The position numbers were made by a program, and so were the translations under genes. 64,000 nt of DNA from Nymphaea colorata (Eukaryota > Streptophyta > Magnoliopsida > Nymphaeales > Nymphaeaceae): the NCBI RefSeq assembly GCF_008831285.2, contig NC_045150.1:1068001-1132000 (forward strand), written 5' to 3'. This document shows, one piece after another, positions 58,511-64,000 of the stretch. Each line of letters starts with the position of its first letter. Position 1 is the first letter of the stretch. Under the pieces are notes generated by a model, which ran no database searches, was not told the origin of the DNA, and saw only the letters and a program-made list of their open reading frames with translations.

Positions 58511-58639
58511 ATATCTACTATTGGAGGAGCTTATATTGAAGGAAAATGAGGATCCTGATTTTGCTAAAAATATGAAAGAAAGTAAGAAGACAGATTCTCT
58601 TTAGTATCAAGATGAAGATGATTCATTGTGGTTTCGACA

Positions 58640-59942
58640 ATGATTGTGGGTCCCTAGAGATGAATGGGTAAATCGTCAGTTGCTTGATGAAGCTCATAAA
58701 TCCAAATTTTTCATACACCCTGGCAATACAAAGATGTTTCAAGATATGAAACAAAATTTCTAGTGGCCTAGAATGAAGCACGAAATTGTAGAATATGTGA
58801 CAAAATGCTTACTTTTTCAGCGGATCAAAGCAGAGCATCAAAGGTTAGGAGGCTTGTTACAGAGGAAAGATATTCCAGTGTGAAAATGAGAGGACATTAC
58901 TATGGATTTTGTGGCTAGTTTACCACACACTAGGAGACAACATGATGCCATATGAGTAATTGTTGACCGACTTACGAAGTTTGCTCATTTTTTGTCAATT
59001 AGAATTAGTCAGTCATTAGAAAGTCTAGCAAAGTTGTATATTGAGGAGATAGTGAGATTGCATGGAGTGCCAAAGTCTATTATTGCAGATTGAGATCCAC
59101 GTTTTACCTCTAGGTTTTAGAGAAAATTGCAAAAGGCATTAAGTGTCAAGTTTAAGCAGAGTATAGTGTTCCACGGTCAAACTGATGGGCAATCTCATAG
59201 GACCATTTAGACCTTAGAGGACATGTTGCATGCATGTGTCTTAGATTGGAAAGGAGAATAGGATAAATATGTGAAACTGACAGAGTTTGCATATAACAAC
59301 AGTTATCACTCTAGTGTCGGGATGACACATTTTGAGGCCATGTATAGAAGGCCATGCAGATCACCAACTTGTTGGATCGAATTGGGTGATGACAACATCG
59401 AAAACCCTTTGGTATTGCAACATTACACCGATCAAATGCAATTGATAAAGAAAAGGTTATTGATAGCTCATAGTAGACAGAAGAGTTATGCCGACATTCG
59501 ACATAGAGAGTTGACTTTTGAGGTTGGTGATCATGTGTTCTTAAAAATTTCACCGACTAAAGACATTTTTCAATTTGACATTAGAGGAAATTGAGCCCGA
59601 GGTTTACTGGCCCTTTTGAGATATTTGGGAAGGTCAGAGAGGTGGCATATAGATTGCCCTACCACCTAATTTGAGTCATGTTTTTTATGTTTTTCATGTT
59701 TCCATGTTTCGAAAGTATGTACCAGATCCTACACATGTGATTGACTTTCAAGGTATTCAAGTGCAAGATGATTTGACAATGGAAGAAAAATCTATTAGAA
59801 TTGTGGATCAAAGAAAGCAAGTGCTTCGCGCTAAGAGTATTCCTCTAGTAAGAGTGGAATGACAACACCATGGGTTGAAGGAGAGCACATGGGAACTCGA
59901 AGATGATATGCAAAAGAAGTATCCACACATGTTCTTGCATTG
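58640..59942 (+). pseudogene. Gypsy integrase with chromodomain-like C-terminus, remnant
   Basis: Fragments include KMFQDMKQNFWWP-type zinc region (58733), DITMDFVASLPHTR (58890), a VPKSIIAD.DPRFTS block (59070) and HGQTDGQSHRT (59174). The open part is 59271-59594 (LTEFAYNNSYHSSVGMTHFE, AMYRRPCRSP). The C-terminal frame 59671-59862 plus the following ESTWELEDDM...KYPHMF up to 59938 is the chromodomain-type tail of chromoviruses. In-frame stops are present. Confidence 0.82.
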
Positions 59943-59991
59943 ATGTATGATCTAAATTTCGAGGACAAAATTTTATTTAAGGAAGGTAAGA

Positions 59992-62900
59992 TGTACCACT
60001 TTTCGTTTTGGGCAGGTCGAACTAGATCGGGTCCAGACTTGGACCTGATCTCCATGCTCAAAGAGGAAACCCGATGCAACTTCTTCTTCCTCATCTTCCT
60101 CTTCGTCTCCTTCTTCGTTGCTCTCTCATCTCGTGGGTGTGGAGCAAGACACAGTGAAAAACAGAGGTGGAGGTGAAGGGCGGCAATGAAGGTGAACAAC
60201 GGCGCGTAGGTAAGCCCGTTGGTCTCTCTCTCTCTCTGTCTCTTCCTTCTTCTTCTTCTTTCTTCTCCTCCCCTTCTCTCGTTGTTTTCTATCGCCTCTC
60301 CCTTTGTCCTGATTCTCCTCTGTTGAGTCCCCCTCTTCCTTCCACACTCCTCACATGCCCTCTCTCCTCCATTGTCTCCCTTCACTACTCTTTTGTCTCT
60401 CTGCTTGCATCTCTCTTTGTGCAGTTTCTCTCACTCTCTCTATCTGTCTCCACCCTCTTTGTAAGCGCCCTCTCTCTGCCCATGCACTCTATACCCGTAC
60501 TCTCCCTCTCTACACGCTCTCTTTCTCTCGCACATGCCCTTTCTCCCTCACCCGAACCCTTAGTTTCCCCTCTCTCATTGTCTCCCTCGCGTGTGCTGTC
60601 TCTCTCCCATTCCCATCCTCTCGTGTCCTCTTTCACTTGTCTTCAACCTCCCTCATAGCTACAATGGGCCCCTTCTAATGACAGACCCCTGTCTTAAACT
60701 CTCTTTTTACTGATTTTTACTCTTTTTTGTGGCTGTTGGATTGGATTGCAGTTTGGGGACGCATCATTCCCCTCATACCAGAGAGTTGAAGGCTTGGGAG
60801 GTGACGACAACAGTTAATTTTTGCCATTTGGGGATCAACCGAACACTTGAGGTGGCTGCCGGGAGGACTACAGCAGTTTGGATTCTAAGAGTGGAGTGAG
60901 TGAGGCCTAACCGAGCCTAAATTGTCTAATATTTTCTGTTAAGACATGTATAATTATTTAATTGAGCATGCTAGACTTAAAATTTAATTATTTAAAATGC
61001 ATGCTAGTGACTTTGCTATTTGGGAAAGGTCTAAGAATATTTTGGAGGGATGAGGATCCACGTGTATGTCTATCTTTTTAGCATGAGGGTTGATTTTCAA
61101 AGTGATTAGGAAGCATGGTAGAGATTTTGATATTGTGGAGAGGGTTTAGAACCATTGTTGTGAACATGTGGTGCATGATATTGTCGATGTGTGTATTGCA
61201 TTGCTGGTTGGGGAAAAGTACGTAAGTTGGGTGTAATTGTTGGGAAGACGCCTCAACTAAGAAAGCGAGGAACATATTAGTGATGGATTAAATCGAAGCT
61301 CAGAGTTTAAATCATTGGGCCACAACCACAGAGAGTTGGTAAGAGATCTATTGGAGGGCATTGTGGGCCGTTACTACGTATCGGCACCCTCTTGAGGTGG
61401 TGAGCTACACCTCAATGATTCTGTTTTATACTTGTGTAGATTGTAAAGCAAAGCGAGTAGAGAAAACTTATCACTTGACTCTGTTTCCAGGTACACCGAT
61501 CACGTTGAGTAAGCCTTGAGTGACAATATTCAAAGTTCGAGGCATTTTGGGTAATTTTGATGATGCACAACAGGTATGGCGACATTCCAAGCAAATCCCT
61601 GCCTGGGGCCAACTTTAGAATGTGTGTCCTGCAAGATCGTTGGATCCTATGTTTGTATTATGATTGAATGATTATATGGATGTAATTGAATTGTTATAAG
61701 ATTAGTTTTGTTTTTAAAATTACTATGCAATTGCATGTACATACTGACAATGATAACTGTTTAGGACAGATGATCGAGTCGAGTATCTCCTCGACCCTGA
61801 TTGTGCATTAGAAAGCATCATAGAATGATAATTGCATAGGATAGTTACGAGCCAATCATAGATGGAGACTACTCTCATTGGTTTGGCTAAGTTTTGAAAG
61901 ATATGATTGATGTGTGTGTTTAATGTGAATGTTGGAATATGTTTCATTTGCATTGTCGTGGACATGATGCAAATAAATGAAATTAAAGGGTAGTTGTACT
62001 CATAATGTATAATGGCTAGCTAAGAATGTTGACTATATGTGTAGCCCTCGTGTGGAGGCGTTTGGAGGTATGGGTGCACTCGTGAAGTGAACCAACCTCA
62101 TATGCTAGCCGGTCATATTGTGAATGTGCTATTGTAATTATAAGTAAAAAAGATTAATAGATGTGAGGTGAGTGAGTTGTAGCAATGTCTTTAGGAGATG
62201 TCTCACATTCGCCCCTAGTCTCGCATGTTCGGAGCACATGCAGTGAAAGGCCCCAAAATATCGTTGTGTGATGTGCTTGGAGCGTTGGGTTCCCACCTTT
62301 CAACCTGGGTGTCCTAGGAAAGGTTGAGTAACTTTCCTTAGAATTCACACATCTATGGACGAGTGCTCTACCGTTGCAGCATGAATGGATCCATATCGTT
62401 TCGGGCCACCACAGGGGTTGTCCCATTACTGTAGGTCGCCTATGGTGTGCACATGCCTTTGTTTGCACCCATAAGAACTGTCAATTCACTAAAGCTAATG
62501 TAAATGAAAAGAATGTGAATGTGAATGATGTGTTTATGCATGAATTGCATGTGACTAATGACTGTGTTAGTGTGGCAATTGAGTGGCCTTTAAATGGCGT
62601 GGCATATGTGAGGGGCTTCTGTGACAAGTCATGTGATTGCATGCCTCATCATGACATGATAATGGTTCGCTTTCGTAAATGCTATATCCTAGATTTGAGC
62701 CCTTACTTTAGAGGGTTAGGAATTTATCTGGTATATTACCATACTGCAAAAGCTAAGTCTTCTGTTGTTTTATTTTTCAGGTTTTGGCGAGCTCAGGGCA
62801 GCAGGTTGATCAAATGGCTGAACTCACATCCTACTGGGTAGTTTTTAGGTCTATTGTAGTGCCGACACATCATGTTTTGGTCTTATTGATGTCTTGTTTT

Positions 62901-63125
62901 TGTTAAGCAACAATGTTATGGTTTTGGAGCATTTTTGTCATATGTATCATTGAGAAATATATTATGTGATTTTTTATGAACTGAATTTATCATATAATAG
63001 AATGTTGCCCTACTGTCTTTGTTTTGCTTAGCTTATTTTCCTTTAATCGTTGTGTTGTCGCACCTCAATATTTTATGTTTTTGACAAACAAAAAAAATTG
63101 AAGGTCAAAGGGTTGGGCTGCGACA
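59992..63125 (+). repeat. 3' LTR of the gypsy element (3134 bp)
   Basis: Aligns along its length with 52245-55356, with scattered substitutions and small indels. Confidence 0.9.
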
Positions 63126-63455
63126 GTGCAGTTTCCAAGGTAAAAGGGTTTGGAAAAGTCATTAGGTTTTTAGAGTAAAACATGATGAAAACTTTTCTCA
63201 TCCATGATATAAGGCTAGGTTGCTTTTGAAAGGCTTTACTCAAAAGAGAGATGTTGACTTTGAAGAAATATTTTCACATGTTAAAATGTCTACCATTGGT
63301 GTTTGTCTTAGGTTTGGTACCAAGTTTAAATTTAAAAGTTGAACAAATGGATATGAAGATAGTCTTTGCTCATGGTGATCTTGAATAAGAAATATATATG
63401 ATACAACCTGAAGGATTTGAAATCATGAGCATAGCTATTTTTGAAAAGTCTTGTA
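63126..63455 (+). pseudogene. Copia reverse transcriptase remnant, continuation after the gypsy insertion
   Basis: Reads VQFPR, KARLLLKGFTQKRDVDFEEI, FSHVKMSTIGVCLRFG and, in a shifted frame, EQMDMKIVFAHGDL, then QPEGFEIMS: the copia RT from the KARLV block to the EEIYM.QPEGF block. This matches where the copia sequence left of 52245 stopped. Confidence 0.85.
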
Positions 63456-64000
63456 AAAACCTACGATAGTACCCTGCCAATCCCAAGAAATTTCTAACAT
63501 CTGTTACGCTGAGTGACTTCCTCCAGTCCTATACTACCGAAACCTTAGTAGGGTTTACAGAAACTCCATCCTTTGATACCACGTGGCCAAGGAAGTTTAC
63601 CTTTCTCTAACCAAAATTCACATGTTGAGTACTTGGCATATAACTTATGTTTGTGCAAAATCCCCAACACACTTTTTAGGTGATATTTGTGTTTTGTCTC
63701 ACTATCTAAATACAACAAAATATCATCCACAAATACAATAGCAAATCGGTCCAAGTAGTCAACCCAAAAAAGCATGACCCTAAATTCATAGTCTCATATC
63801 TAGTTTGAAAGGAAGTAGTCAACCCAAAAAGGCATGACCCTAAATTCATAGTCTCATTATCTAGTTTGAAAGGCAATCTTAGCAACATCTTTTTCTTGTA
63901 TCAAAAGCTGGTGATAGTCTACCCTGAGATCCATTCTAGAGAACACCTTTGCATTCTTGAGTTGATCGAACAAGTCCTTAATTCTATGAATGAGCTACTT
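63456..64000 (-). mobile_element. Ty3/gypsy RT fragment (minus strand), cut by window end
   Basis: The minus strand reads from the right edge: [20 protein letters not shown] and [17 protein letters not shown], then FVDDILLYLDSETKHKYHL, LGILHKHKLYAKYSTCEFWL, and a RNFLGI(A/G)-type box near 63490. This is a gypsy RT with the FVDD catalytic box, related to the plus-strand element at 57.3-58.1 kb. It joins copia sequence at about 63455 without an LTR, so this end is truncated. A 60-bp duplication interrupts it. Confidence 0.85.
63753..63873. repeat. 60-bp tandem duplication in the gypsy RT fragment
   Basis: The unit starting AAGTAGTCAACCCAAAAA occurs at 63753-63812 and 63813-63873 with one or two differences. 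It repeats about 20 codons just before the FVDD box. Confidence 0.92.

Larger units (their letters stand above)
52245..63125 (+). mobile_element. Chromovirus-like Ty3/gypsy element with 3.1 kb LTRs, nested in copia RT
   Basis: LTRs 52245-55356 and 59992-63125 both start TGTA and share TTTTGGGCAGGT(C/T)GAACTAG. They end (GGGTTGGG)...GACA. The primer site TTGGTATCAGAGC (55360-55372) follows the left LTR and a purine-rich AAGGAAGGTAAGA precedes the right one. Domains in gypsy order: gag, zinc knuckle, protease, RT, RNase H, integrase, and a chromodomain-like C-terminus (ESTWELEDDMQKKYPHMF), as in Tekay/Del chromoviruses. Many stops and a deletion in the RT catalytic box show it is dead. The copia RT continues on both sides. 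No clean target duplication (TGAGA left, GTGCA right). Confidence 0.9.

Overview
This is a TE-rich segment of a seed-plant (probably angiosperm) nuclear genome. The evidence is GT-AG split genes with plant-specific products, Ty1/copia and Ty3/gypsy LTR elements primed by tRNA-iMet, and CACTA, hAT and Harbinger DNA transposons. Long CT, TA and poly-C tracts are also present. The very long TE-filled introns suggest a lineage with a large or intron-expanded genome, but the species cannot be named from sequence alone. No bacterial, organellar, CRISPR, rRNA or tRNA content was recognised.

Only two host genes are supported. (1) 1153-5385, minus strand: the first two coding exons of a PEPPER/FLK-like KH-domain RNA-binding protein, separated by a 3.6 kb intron; the rest of the gene lies beyond the left edge. 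(2) 22431-44274, plus strand: a complete nine-exon gene for histidinol-phosphate aminotransferase (HISN6, histidine biosynthesis, plastid). Its 1.33 kb of coding sequence is spread over 21.8 kb, because introns 6 (9.6 kb) and 8 (8.8 kb) are loaded with transposons. The last exon, with its acceptor, stop codon and 3' UTR, is tandemly duplicated just downstream.

Layout. 6.2-11.7 kb: old gypsy element (minus) with decayed LTRs and a hAT-type MITE inserted in it with a perfect 8-bp target duplication. 13.6-16.1 kb: Harbinger remnants (DDE transposase and Myb/SANT-like protein, minus). 18.24-20.45 kb: CACTA element with TNP2 fragments (minus) that also carries a roughly 225-bp degraded copy of the HISN6 promoter/5' region. 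22.1-44.3 kb: HISN6. Intron 6 holds two related hAT elements with perfect 8-bp target duplications (26721-30235 and 32416-34767) and a 982-bp TIR element (30552-31533). Intron 8 holds a very young copia element (36014-41358; LTRs differ at one base) that split an older MITE-like repeat. 49.5-63.5 kb: a decayed copia element interrupted inside its reverse transcriptase by a 10.9 kb chromovirus-type gypsy element with 3.1 kb LTRs. 63.46-64.0 kb: part of a further gypsy element on the minus strand.

The most interesting signals are the HISN6 promoter fragment inside the neighbouring CACTA element, the tandemly duplicated intact terminal exon of HISN6, and the nearly intact copia element whose reading frame is broken by a 55-bp tandem duplication. 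All boundaries and identities were read by eye; no search or alignment program was run.
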